The notes under the pieces were generated by a model, which saw only the letters and a list, made by a program, of their open reading frames with translations, had not been told where the DNA came from and searched no databases. Shown here one piece after another: positions 43,543 to 51,502 of a stretch of DNA of 64,000 bases (positions within the stretch are counted from its first letter, which is position 1; every line of letters begins with the position of its first letter). A program made the position numbers and the translations under genes. Source of the stretch: Streptomyces griseoincarnatus (lineage in GTDB: Bacteria; Actinomycetota; Actinomycetes; Streptomycetales; Streptomycetaceae); contig BMTH01000009.1 in assembly GCA_014649575.1 (NCBI GenBank), forward strand, positions 62,001 through 126,000. Direction: 5' to 3'.

Positions 43543-44201
43543 CGTCCGCCCTCGTGGTCACCCGGCGGCCGCTGCTGTCCGTCCTGCCGGCGCAGGTAGT
43601 CGCTGAGTTCGTCGAGCTCGGCGCGCACCTGGTCGATCCGGGCGGGCGCGGGCCCCTGCGGCGGCTGCGCCTGCGACGGGGGCACGGCGGCGGGCGGGGC
43701 GGTGGAGGGCGGCACGGGGCCGGGGAACGGGGTATGCGGAGGCTGCGGCTGAGGCTGTGACAGGGCGGTGGGCGTGTACGGCGAGGCCGGCTGCGGATAG
43801 CCGTAGGGGGCGGGACCACCGTGGGCGTGGACCGTGGTGGCGTGCGGTGAGGGCGGCACCGGGCCGCCGTACGGCCCGCGTTGCCGGGGCAGGCGGATGT
43901 CGACGATCAGGTAGTAGGCGCTCGCGCAGGCGCCCATCAGGAGCATGACGGCGAGGCCCACGTCACCCCGCCAGTCCTCCTCGGGGACGGACCCGATCAC
44001 GGCGATGCAGATGACGGCCAGCGGGATGCTCGCCCAGGCCGCTGTCCAGTCGAGGACCCGCCCGCGCAGTACCGCGATGCGGAACAGCGGCACGGCGGAC
44101 AGCATCCCGCAGCACAGCACCCCTGAGGCCGCGTACAGCACGCGCTGCGTGATGACCGATCCCGAGCTGGGTGGGGGCGGCGGCGCGCCGTGGCCGTACA
44201 T
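43539..44201 (-). CDS. Membrane protein with proline-rich tail, coupled to the kinase
   Basis: Protein of 220 residues. Three membrane spans (VLYAASGVLCCGMLSAVPLF, AAWASIPLAVICIAVIGSV, VGLAVMLLMGACASAYYLIV) are followed by a tail of about 90 residues rich in Pro and Gln, and a short charged C-terminal helix (IDQVRAELDELSDYLRRQDG). No known family recognised. The ATG at 44201 has AGGAG five bases before it. The four-base overlap with the kinase start suggests the two act together. Confidence 0.82.
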   Translation of the reverse strand: MYGHGAPPPPPSSGSVITQRVLYAASGVLCCGMLSAVPLFRIAVLRGRVLDWTAAWASIPLAVICIAVIGSVPEEDWRGDVGLAVMLLMGACASAYYLIVDIRLPRQRGPYGGPVPPSPHATTVHAHGGPAPYGYPQPASPYTPTALSQPQPQPPHTPFPGPVPPSTAPPAAVPPSQAQPPQGPAPARIDQVRAELDELSDYLRRQDGQQRPPGDHEGGR

Positions 44202-44324
44202 GCTGCTCCTGGACGGGTGTAGCCGATGTGTGGACTCCGGTGGAGAATCCGAGCGTATAGGTCCACGGCGACAACCGGTCCCGTGATGTACCGAACCGTT
44301 GCCGTACCGGAGCAGGGGCGGACG

Positions 44325-45521
44325 CTAGTCCGGGGCGATCGTCCCGGCCGTGAGGCCGTCGTACATCCCGCGCACGAGCTGCTCGCCGAGGCGTCCGGCC
44401 TCCCTGAGCGCCCTCTCGAACGCGTCCAGGGCGCGGAACCGCTCGCCGTAGCGCCGCTGTTCGTCCGGTGCGAGGCGCGGGAGCTGGAGGCGGCGCACGT
44501 CGAGCCGGGTGGCGGTGGACGCGTAGCCGCTGGCCTGGCGGTGGTTGGCGGTGCCGCGCAGGAACCCGGCGAGGAACCACGCGTCGAGCGCCGCCGGATC
44601 GGGGCACAGCAGCACGAGGTTGCGGCCGAGGACGGCCCCCGCGGTCGCCTCGTCGACGACCCGGGCGACGGCCCCGCCGCCGAGCACGGGCAGCACGACG
44701 TCGCCCGGCTCGGTGAGCACCGGCTCCTCCTCGCTCTCCGGGAGCGTCCCGGAGGGCGCGGTCCCGATCAGCACGTCGTGGTCGGTGAGCACGGGCACCC
44801 GCGCCCGGCCGCCGTGGCCGCCGGTGCGCATCACCAGGCCGCCCGCGCGCGCCAGTTCGCCGACGGTGGTCAGCGGCAGCCGCCCGGACGCGGCGGACGG
44901 CACGGGCTCCGCGGGCGGCGGCGCCAGCTCGGCGGTCAGCCGCAGCGTCTCGTCGAGCCGCGCCCGTACGTCGGCGAGCCGGCCGGCGCCGTCGGTGTCC
45001 GCCGGGGGCGGCAGCCGCCGGGCGGGGGTCAGGTCGACGTCGTCGTCGAGGAGTTCGATGACCGGCACCGAGCGGGCCACGCCGGGCCGTTCCCCGACGC
45101 TGCCGTCCCGGTCGAAGGCGCCCCAGGCGTCGAGCACGGTCTCCCGCACCCCGGGCCAGTCGGGTCCCCTGCGCCCTTCGGCCGTGAACCGCCCGGCGTC
45201 GACGAGCAGCAGCTCCGGCTGCGCGTGCGTCCGGTCGGGCCGGCGCAGCACCCACAGGTGCAGCGGCACGCTATACGGGGGCGCCGCCCCGGCGGGCAGC
45301 GCGACGACGGCGCGCAGCGCGCCCCGGCGCAGCAGGTCGGCCCGGCGCAGCAGGTCGGCCCTGATCCTCCGGCCGGAGCGACGGGACGCCACGGCGGGCG
45401 GCATCAGCAGCACGGCGGTGCCGCCGTCCCTGAGCCGGGCGAGCGCGTGCTGCACCCAGGCCAGCTCGGACTCGGTGCGGGCGGGGAAGCCGTACTCCCA
45501 GCGCGGGTTCAGACCCCGCAC
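44325..45521 (-). pseudogene. 5'-truncated N6-adenine DNA methylase remnant
   Basis: The translation matches only the C-terminal part of Streptomyces N-6 DNA methylases: it begins at PRWEYGFPARTESELAWVQHALARLRDGGTAVLLMPPA and continues through a specificity-like C-terminal half to GTIAPD. In full-length relatives, as I recall them, an N-terminal HTH, the SAM-binding loop and the catalytic (D/N)PP(F/Y) motif come first; all are missing here. The homology stops at the end of the HNH lipoprotein gene, so the 5' half was lost in a rearrangement. A GTG at 45521 overlaps the HNH gene, so a short product could still be made. An in-frame 18-bp tandem duplication lies at 45325-45360. Confidence 0.7.
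45325..45360. repeat. 18-bp tandem duplication in the methylase remnant
   Basis: CGGCGCAGCAGGTCGGCC occurs twice head-to-tail, doubling ADLLRR in the protein. In-frame slippage of this kind fits a gene under relaxed selection. Confidence 0.8.
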
Positions 45522-46291
45522 TGCTCCCGCATGGTCTCCTTGTCCGCCTTCGTCACGGGCATCTCGTACTTCACGGCGACCTGGGCGAAGCGGACGGCGT
45601 AGGCGCAGCGGATGCCCTTGCTGGGCGGGAGCCAGGACGCCGGGCCGGAGTCGCTCTTGGCGGAGTTGGCGCTTCCGTCGACGGGGAGCAGGTTGAGCGG
45701 GTCGTTGGCCAGTTGCCGGCGCTTGCCCTCGGACCAGCGGGAGGCGCCCATCTGCCAGCTGTAGGAGAGCGGCACGACGTGGTCGATCTGCACCTCGGCG
45801 GCCTTCTGCTTGCGCCACTCGATGGTCTTGCCGGTGTAGGGGTCGGCCAGGGTCAGGGAGACGACGACGCAGTCGGAGCCGGAGCGGAAGCGCAGCTCCT
45901 GGCCGTCCCGCTGGAGGATGTCGTTGCGCGTGTCGCAGCCGTTCCGGGCGAGGGGCACGCCGTCGGCGGTGTCCATCCACGCGTAGCCGTACTCGTCGCG
46001 GTCGTAGCCGGTCTTGGGGCCGCGGCCCTTGGTGGCGACCTTGTCGATGAGGGCGGCGGCCTCGGCGCGCTCCTGTGCGTCACGGACGGGGGCGAGGCCG
46101 GGGCGGGTGCCGTCGGGGTTCTCCAGCGGGCTCGCCGCGCGCCCGTCGGGGGCCGGGGCCCCGCTGCCGCCGGACGCGGGCACGTCCACGTCGGGTATCG
46201 ACTCGCATCCCGCGAGGAGGACCACCGCGACGGCGGCCGCCGCTCCTCCCGCGCGCCGCGTCCTGCCGCCCCACCCCAGATCTCGCGTCAC
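45509..46291 (-). CDS. Secreted HNH-family nuclease lipoprotein (GmrSD C-terminal/DUF1524-like)
   Basis: Exported protein of 260 residues. The signal peptide ends in the lipobox LLAGC, so it is probably lipid-anchored outside the membrane. The nuclease core is EVQIDHVVPLSYSWQMGASRW...QLANDPLNLLPVDGSANSAKSDSGPASWLPP, the His/Asn/Lys layout of the DUF1524 HNH group. Many Streptomyces have such exported nucleases for nutrient DNA or competition. The GTG at 46291 has GGGAGG upstream. Its 3' end abuts the truncated methylase. Confidence 0.85.
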   Translation of the reverse strand: MTRDLGWGGRTRRAGGAAAAVAVVLLAGCESIPDVDVPASGGSGAPAPDGRAASPLENPDGTRPGLAPVRDAQERAEAAALIDKVATKGRGPKTGYDRDEYGYAWMDTADGVPLARNGCDTRNDILQRDGQELRFRSGSDCVVVSLTLADPYTGKTIEWRKQKAAEVQIDHVVPLSYSWQMGASRWSEGKRRQLANDPLNLLPVDGSANSAKSDSGPASWLPPSKGIRCAYAVRFAQVAVKYEMPVTKADKETMREQCGV

Positions 46292-46444
46292 CGCGCCCCT
46301 CCCTCGTTCTGCTGTTCTGCTCCGAACCTGCCCCGGCGGGAGCGGTCCATCCGGAAGCTCACCGTAACGAGCGAGTGGTCCAGACCTGTCTCCGCCCTAT
46401 GCACCGCGACCGTCCCGACCAGCCGCAGGGCCTCACGTACATCT

Positions 46445-46489
46445 CAGGGCCGCCCGCGATGCGCCTCGCGCGCACCACGGGCGGCCCTG
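46445..46489 (-). terminator. Hairpin after mfd
   Basis: CAGGGCCGCCCG (46445-46456) pairs with CGGGCGGCCCTG (46478-46489) over 12 bp, starting 14 bp after the mfd stop. Confidence 0.7.
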
Positions 46490-46503
46490 CTGTCCGTACG
46501 GGG

Positions 46504-49500
46504 TCAGGACCCCAGCACCGAGGTGAGGAACTCCCCCACCCAGCCGAGCAGGTCCCGCCCGACCAGCGGCTTGCCGCCGACCTTCGCGGTCTTCGGGCGT
46601 GGCACCAGTACCTGGTGGGACGTCGGTTTGATCACCGAGCCGGGGTAGAGACGCTTGAGGCGCAGCTCCTGCGACTCGCGCAGCTCCACCGGCGCGAACC
46701 GGATGTTCGTGCCCTGCAACACGATCTCGCCGACGGCGCACGCCCGCGCGAGCATCCGCAGGCCCGCCACCAGCAGCAGGTTCTCCACCGGCTCCGGCAG
46801 CTTGCCGTAGCGGTCGACCAGCTCCTCGCGGACGGCCGCGATGTCCTCCTCGCTGTTGGCGGAGGCGATGGCCCGGTACGCCTGGAGGCGCAGTCGCTCG
46901 CCGGGCGCGTAGTCGTGCGGGACGTGCGCGTCGACCGGCAGCTCGATCTTCACCTCGAGCGGCGCCTCCTCCACCTCGCCGGTCTCCAGCTGACGGCGGT
47001 AGTCGGCGACGGCCTCGCCGACCATCCGCACGTACAGGTCGAAGCCGACGCCCGCGATGTGCCCCGACTGCTCGCCGCCGAGCAGGTTGCCCGCGCCGCG
47101 GATCTCGAGGTCCTTCATCGCCACGTACATGCCCGCGCCCATCTCGGTGTGCTGGGCGATGGTCGCGAGACGCTCGTGCGCGGTCTCCGTCAGCGGCTTC
47201 TCCGGCGGGTACAAAAAGTACGCGTACCCGCGCTCGCGGCCGCGGCCGACCCGGCCGCGCAGCTGGTGCAGCTGGGAGAGGCCGAAGTTGTCGCCGCGCT
47301 CGACGATCAGGGTGTTGGCGTTGGAGATGTCGATGCCGGACTCGACGATCGTCGTGGACACCAGCACGTCGAACTTCTTCTCCCAGAAGTCGACGACGAC
47401 CTGCTCCAGCGCCTGCTCCGACATCTGGCCGTGGGCGGTCGCGATCCGCGCCTCCGGCACGATCTCACGGAGCCGGGCCGCGGCCCGGTCGATGGACTCG
47501 ACGCGGTTGTGGATGTAGAAGACCTGGCCCTCACGCAGCAGTTCACGGCGGATGGCGGCGCCGATCTGCCGCTGGTCGTAGGGGCCGACGAAGGTGAGCA
47601 CCGGGTGGCGCTCCTCCGGCGGGGTGGTGATCGTCGACATCTCGCGGATGCCGGTGACCGCCATCTCCAGGGTCCGCGGAATGGGCGTGGCGGACATGGT
47701 GAGCACGTCGACGTTGGCGCGGAGCTTCTTCAGCTGCTCCTTGTGCTCGACGCCGAACCGCTGCTCCTCGTCGACGATGACCAGGCCCAGGTCCTTGAAC
47801 TTGGTCTCGGAGGAGAACAGCCGGTGGGTGCCGATGACCACGTCCACCGAGCCGTCCTTCAGACCTTCCAGGACCGCCTTGGCCTCGGTGTCGGTCTGGA
47901 AGCGGGACAGCGCCCGCACGTTCACCGGGAACTGCGCGTACCGCTCGCCGAACGTCCCGAAGTGCTGCTGCACCAGCAGCGTCGTCGGCACCAGCACCGC
48001 GACCTGCTTGCCGTCCTGCACGGCCTTGAAGGCGGCCCGTACCGCGATCTCGGTCTTGCCGTAACCGACGTCGCCGCAGATCAGACGGTCCATGGGGACC
48101 GACTTCTCCATGTCCTCCTTGACCTCGGCGATGGTGGTGAGCTGGTCGGGCGTCTCCGCGTACGGGAAGGCGTCCTCCAGCTCGCGCTGCCAGGGGGTGT
48201 CCTGGCCGAAGGCGTGGCCCGGCGCCGCCATCCGCGCGCTGTACAGCTTGATCAGGTCGGCGGCGATCTCCTTGACGGCCTTCTTGGCGCGCGCCTTGGT
48301 CTTGGTCCAGTCGGCGCCGCCGAGCCGGTGCAGGGTGGGCGCCTCGCCGCCGACGTACTTGGTGATCTGCTCGAGCTGGTCGGTGGGGATGTAGAGGCGG
48401 TCGCCGGGCTGGCCGCGCTTGGCGGGGGCGTACTCCACGACCAGGTACTCGCGGGTGGCGCCCTGCACGGTGCGCTGCACCATCTCGATGTACCGGCCGA
48501 CGCCGTGCTGCTCGTGGACGATGTGGTCGCCCGCCTCCAGCGTGAGCGGGTCGATGGTCTTGCGGCGCCGGGCGGGCATCCGGGCGCCCTCGCGGCCGGA
48601 CGCCTTCTGGCCGGTGAGGTCGGTCTCGGTGAGCACGGCCAGCTTGAGCGCCGGGGCGACGAAACCGTGGTCGACGGAGCCGCAGGACACGTGCACGACG
48701 GACGGGGTCAGCTCGCCCAGGTCGTTGTCGAGGCGGGCGGCGATGCCCTCGCCGCCGAGCACCTCCACGGTGCGGGCGGCCGGACCGTGGCCCTCGGTGA
48801 CGTAGGCCGTGCGCCAGCCGTCGGCGAGCCAGCCCTTGGTGTCGGCGAGCGCCCGCGCGGTGTCGCCGCGGTAGGTCTCGGGGGCGTGCATGCCCAGCTT
48901 GAGCGTGTCGGCGTCGAGCTCCTCGTCGGCGGCGAACGGCGACACCGTCCACCACAGCATGTCCAGCTCGCGGGCCCGGTCCCGGACGTCGGCGAGGGAC
49001 CACAGGGAGGCCGCGCCGACGTCGATGGGCGCCTCGCCCCCGCCGGCGGTGGCCGCCCAGGACGCCTGGAGGAACTCCTGCGAGGTGGCGACCAGGTCGG
49101 ACGCGCGGGTGCGCACCCGCTCAGGGTCGCAGACGACGGTCATGGCGCCCTTGGGCAGCACGTCCAGCAACAGCTCCATGTCGTCGACGAGGACCGGGGC
49201 GAGGGACTCCATGCCCTCCACCGCGATGCCCTCGGCGATCTTCCCGAGCAACTCGCCCAGCTCCGGGTGCTCCTCGGCGAGCACCCGCGCCCGCTCGCGC
49301 ACCTCGTCGGTGAGCAGCAGCTCACGGCAGGGCGGCGCCCACAGGCCGTGCTCGGCGACCTCCAGGGACCGCTGGTCGGCGACCTTGAAGTAGCGGATCT
49401 CCTCGACGTCGTCGCCCCAGAACTCCACCCGCAGGGGGTGCTCCTCGGTGGGCGGGAAGACGTCGAGGATGCCGCCGCGCACCGCGAACTCGCCGCGCTT

Positions 49501-50034
49501 CTCCACCAGCTCGACGCGCGCGTACGCGGCGGCGGCGAGGGCGTCGACGACGTCGTTCAGGTCGGCGCTCTGCCCCGTGCGCAGGGCGACGGGCTCCAGG
49601 TCGCCGAGGCCCTTGACCTGCGGCTGGAGCACGGAGCGCACGGGGGCGACGACGACGGAGACGGGGCCGGTCTCGGGATCGTCGGAGCGGGGGTGGGCCA
49701 GGCGCCGCAGCACGGCGAGGCGGCGGCCGACGGTGTCGCTGCGGGGGCTGAGCCGCTCGTGCGGCAGCGTCTCCCAGGACGGGTACTCCACGACCCCCTG
49801 GGGCGGGAGCAGCGAGCGCAGGGCGGCCGCCAGGTCCTCCGCCTCGCGTCCCGTGGCCGTCACGGCGAGCACGGGGCGGCCGGCGTCACGGGCCAGCGCG
49901 GCGACCGCGAAGGGACGGGCCGCGGGCGGGCCGACGAGGTCGACGTGCATGCGGTTGCCGTCGGCGGCGGCCGTGACCGCCTCCGCGAGGGCGGTGTCCT
50001 TGACGACGGCGTCGAGCAGACCGTGCAGGCTCAT
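46504..50034 (-). CDS. mfd: Transcription-repair coupling factor Mfd
   Basis: DNA translocase of 1176 residues that removes stalled RNA polymerase and recruits UvrA. UvrB-like N-terminal region (about 1-400), RNA-polymerase-interacting domain starting at DHIVHEQHGVGRYIEM, then the helicase motor with Walker A GDVGYGKTEIA, the DEEQ box VIVDEEQRFGVEHKE, SATPIPRTLEM, TTIVESGIDI and the RecG-like QLRGRVGRG. The C-terminal UvrA-binding part is complete. The ATG at 50034 is chosen for MSLHGLLDAV; GGAGGG lies 14 bases upstream. Confidence 0.97.
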   Translation of the reverse strand: MSLHGLLDAVVKDTALAEAVTAAADGNRMHVDLVGPPAARPFAVAALARDAGRPVLAVTATGREAEDLAAALRSLLPPQGVVEYPSWETLPHERLSPRSDTVGRRLAVLRRLAHPRSDDPETGPVSVVVAPVRSVLQPQVKGLGDLEPVALRTGQSADLNDVVDALAAAAYARVELVEKRGEFAVRGGILDVFPPTEEHPLRVEFWGDDVEEIRYFKVADQRSLEVAEHGLWAPPCRELLLTDEVRERARVLAEEHPELGELLGKIAEGIAVEGMESLAPVLVDDMELLLDVLPKGAMTVVCDPERVRTRASDLVATSQEFLQASWAATAGGGEAPIDVGAASLWSLADVRDRARELDMLWWTVSPFAADEELDADTLKLGMHAPETYRGDTARALADTKGWLADGWRTAYVTEGHGPAARTVEVLGGEGIAARLDNDLGELTPSVVHVSCGSVDHGFVAPALKLAVLTETDLTGQKASGREGARMPARRRKTIDPLTLEAGDHIVHEQHGVGRYIEMVQRTVQGATREYLVVEYAPAKRGQPGDRLYIPTDQLEQITKYVGGEAPTLHRLGGADWTKTKARAKKAVKEIAADLIKLYSARMAAPGHAFGQDTPWQRELEDAFPYAETPDQLTTIAEVKEDMEKSVPMDRLICGDVGYGKTEIAVRAAFKAVQDGKQVAVLVPTTLLVQQHFGTFGERYAQFPVNVRALSRFQTDTEAKAVLEGLKDGSVDVVIGTHRLFSSETKFKDLGLVIVDEEQRFGVEHKEQLKKLRANVDVLTMSATPIPRTLEMAVTGIREMSTITTPPEERHPVLTFVGPYDQRQIGAAIRRELLREGQVFYIHNRVESIDRAAARLREIVPEARIATAHGQMSEQALEQVVVDFWEKKFDVLVSTTIVESGIDISNANTLIVERGDNFGLSQLHQLRGRVGRGRERGYAYFLYPPEKPLTETAHERLATIAQHTEMGAGMYVAMKDLEIRGAGNLLGGEQSGHIAGVGFDLYVRMVGEAVADYRRQLETGEVEEAPLEVKIELPVDAHVPHDYAPGERLRLQAYRAIASANSEEDIAAVREELVDRYGKLPEPVENLLLVAGLRMLARACAVGEIVLQGTNIRFAPVELRESQELRLKRLYPGSVIKPTSHQVLVPRPKTAKVGGKPLVGRDLLGWVGEFLTSVLGS

Positions 50035-50104
50035 GCGGGGCGGAATCCCTCCGGGGGTGTGCAACACGTCGGCCCGACACGTCTTACGGGCCGGGGTTGC
50101 CAGC

Positions 50105-50431
50105 CTACGACGCCCGCGCCGTGACCGCTCCGCCGTTCCGCTGCCCCGGGAGCAGACCGTTCCGGATCCGCGTCTCGCTCCCCTGCCTCAGGCCGTCGTC
50201 CGGGTCCGCGAACGTGACCGTGACACCGCGGCCCGGCTCGACCGTCACCAGCAGGGTCGCTTCGAACGCCCTGGAGATGCGTTCCAACAGGGGAAAGGTG
50301 GGCATGCACTTCCCGCGCTCCAGCCGGGAGATCGCAGCCTGGGTCATGCCGGACAGCTCAGCGAGCCGCGCCTGTGTCATCCCCGTTTTGCCGCGTCGTT
50401 CTCGCACGGCTCTCCCCAGAATTCTCTCCAT
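50105..50431 (-). CDS. Small XRE-family helix-turn-helix regulator
   Basis: DNA-binding protein of 108 residues. The Cro/CI-type HTH is MTQARLAELSGMTQAAISRLERGKCMPTFPLLERISRAF (about 18-56), followed by a beta-like segment (ATLLVTVEPGRGVTVTFADP) and an acidic then basic tail. It has no partner toxin on its strand. It is divergent from the phospholipase A2 gene with 376 bp between, so regulation of that gene is a simple hypothesis. The start (ATG 50431) lacks a strong ribosome site. Confidence 0.8.
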   Translation of the reverse strand: MERILGRAVRERRGKTGMTQARLAELSGMTQAAISRLERGKCMPTFPLLERISRAFEATLLVTVEPGRGVTVTFADPDDGLRQGSETRIRNGLLPGQRNGGAVTARAS

Positions 50432-50807
50432 GCTTTCGACCGGAAATCCGGCATGACTCCCCTTTCGCCCGGCCCGCTCTTGCAGGTTCCCCCGTTGAAG
50501 GTGCTGCACCCCGACCCCCGGATCGCTCATCACGCATCGACGATTCGCGAAACACTGCGGACACGAACAGTAGCCGACAACTTCCCTCAATTTGGTCGAT
50601 CTGAGCAGAATTTGAGCTTCACCCATAGCATCCCCGGCATATAGCAGGACTGACATCATTTGTCCCGCTTTCACATCACCGCAGCTCACGTGCCGGAATT
50701 CCGTATTCCGATTTCCCTGGCGGCGCAGGGCCGCGGATTGCCGATTGCTTGCCACAGCATGCCCATGCCATCGTTGCCCCAACTTCCAGGGAGAAAGGAA
50801 AGCAACC
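50432..50807. other. Divergent promoter region of XRE regulator and phospholipase A2
   Basis: This 376-bp region is AT-richer than its surroundings (especially 50570-50700, with TTTGGTCG, AATTTGAGC, CATATAGCAGG, TCATTTG). Promoters in both directions are expected; no operator could be defined by eye. Confidence 0.5.
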
Positions 50808-51365
50808 TTGACCAAGTTGCGCTCCACACTGTCCGCCGTTGCCCTTTCGGGTGCCCTTCTCGTCACCAGTGCAGCACCGGCCATCGCTGATTCCGCACCC
50901 ACCGGAGCCACCTCCGAGGCGGCGGCCGCCGCGAAGGTGACAAAGAAGCAGAAACTCGCCAAGCTGAAGACGCTCACCTTGAACTCGAACAACTCCACCC
51001 TGAAGTGGTTCGAGGCTCTCGGCCAGCACCGCCAGAAGAAGCAGGCGATCAGGAAGTACAAGTTCAACTGGAAGACCGACTACTGCTCCATGGCTCCGAA
51101 TAAAGTCGCCGGCGGATACTCGTTCACGGATGCCTGCTACCGCCACGACTTCGGCTACCGCAACTACAAGTCCGTGGTCGGTAAGTACTACTTCAAGAAG
51201 AACCACAAGAGCCGCATCGACAAGGCCTTCCTCAGGGACATGAACACGGCCTGCACCTACAAGCCCTGGGCCGACCCCTACACGCCGGCCCAGCGCAAGA
51301 AGTTGAAGGCCGCCTGCAAGAAGACCGCCAAGAAGTACTACCAGGCGGTCGTCGCCCTGGGCTGA
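50808..51365 (+). CDS. Secreted phospholipase A2
   Basis: Exported lipase of 185 residues of the prokaryotic PLA2 family first characterised from S. violaceoruber. The signal peptide ends near SAAPAIA. The mature part has the Ca2+-loop Asp in FNWKTDYC, the catalytic CYRHDFGYRNY, and the second active-site Asp in KSRIDKAFLRDM, with cysteines placed for disulfides. It differs by a very Lys-rich N-terminal stretch after the signal (KVTKKQKLAKLKTLTL). The start is a TTG at 50808, with AAAGGAA seven bases upstream. A textbook terminator follows. Confidence 0.9.
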   Translation: MTKLRSTLSAVALSGALLVTSAAPAIADSAPTGATSEAAAAAKVTKKQKLAKLKTLTLNSNNSTLKWFEALGQHRQKKQAIRKYKFNWKTDYCSMAPNKVAGGYSFTDACYRHDFGYRNYKSVVGKYYFKKNHKSRIDKAFLRDMNTACTYKPWADPYTPAQRKKLKAACKKTAKKYYQAVVALG

Positions 51366-51418
51366 TCGCCCGGTCTGATCGCGCTCGGCTGATCGGCGCG
51401 GGCGCAGCGGGAAAGCGG

Positions 51419-51458
51419 ACGGTCGGGGTGGGATCATGTCCCACCCCGACCGTCTTTT
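51419..51458 (+). terminator. Intrinsic terminator after phospholipase A2
   Basis: A perfect 15-bp stem (ACGGTCGGGGTGGGA) with TCATG loop is followed by CTTTTCT, the clearest rho-independent terminator in the window. Confidence 0.9.
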
Positions 51459-51502
51459 CTCCGGGGGCAGATACCGGTCACCCGGTGCTGCCCCCTCCCC
51501 CG

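Noticed and set aside
46075..50124. 1349-codon plus-strand frame opposite mfd
   Set aside because: An antisense shadow of mfd caused by high GC; composition is Val/Gly/Asp/Arg-rich without any motif.
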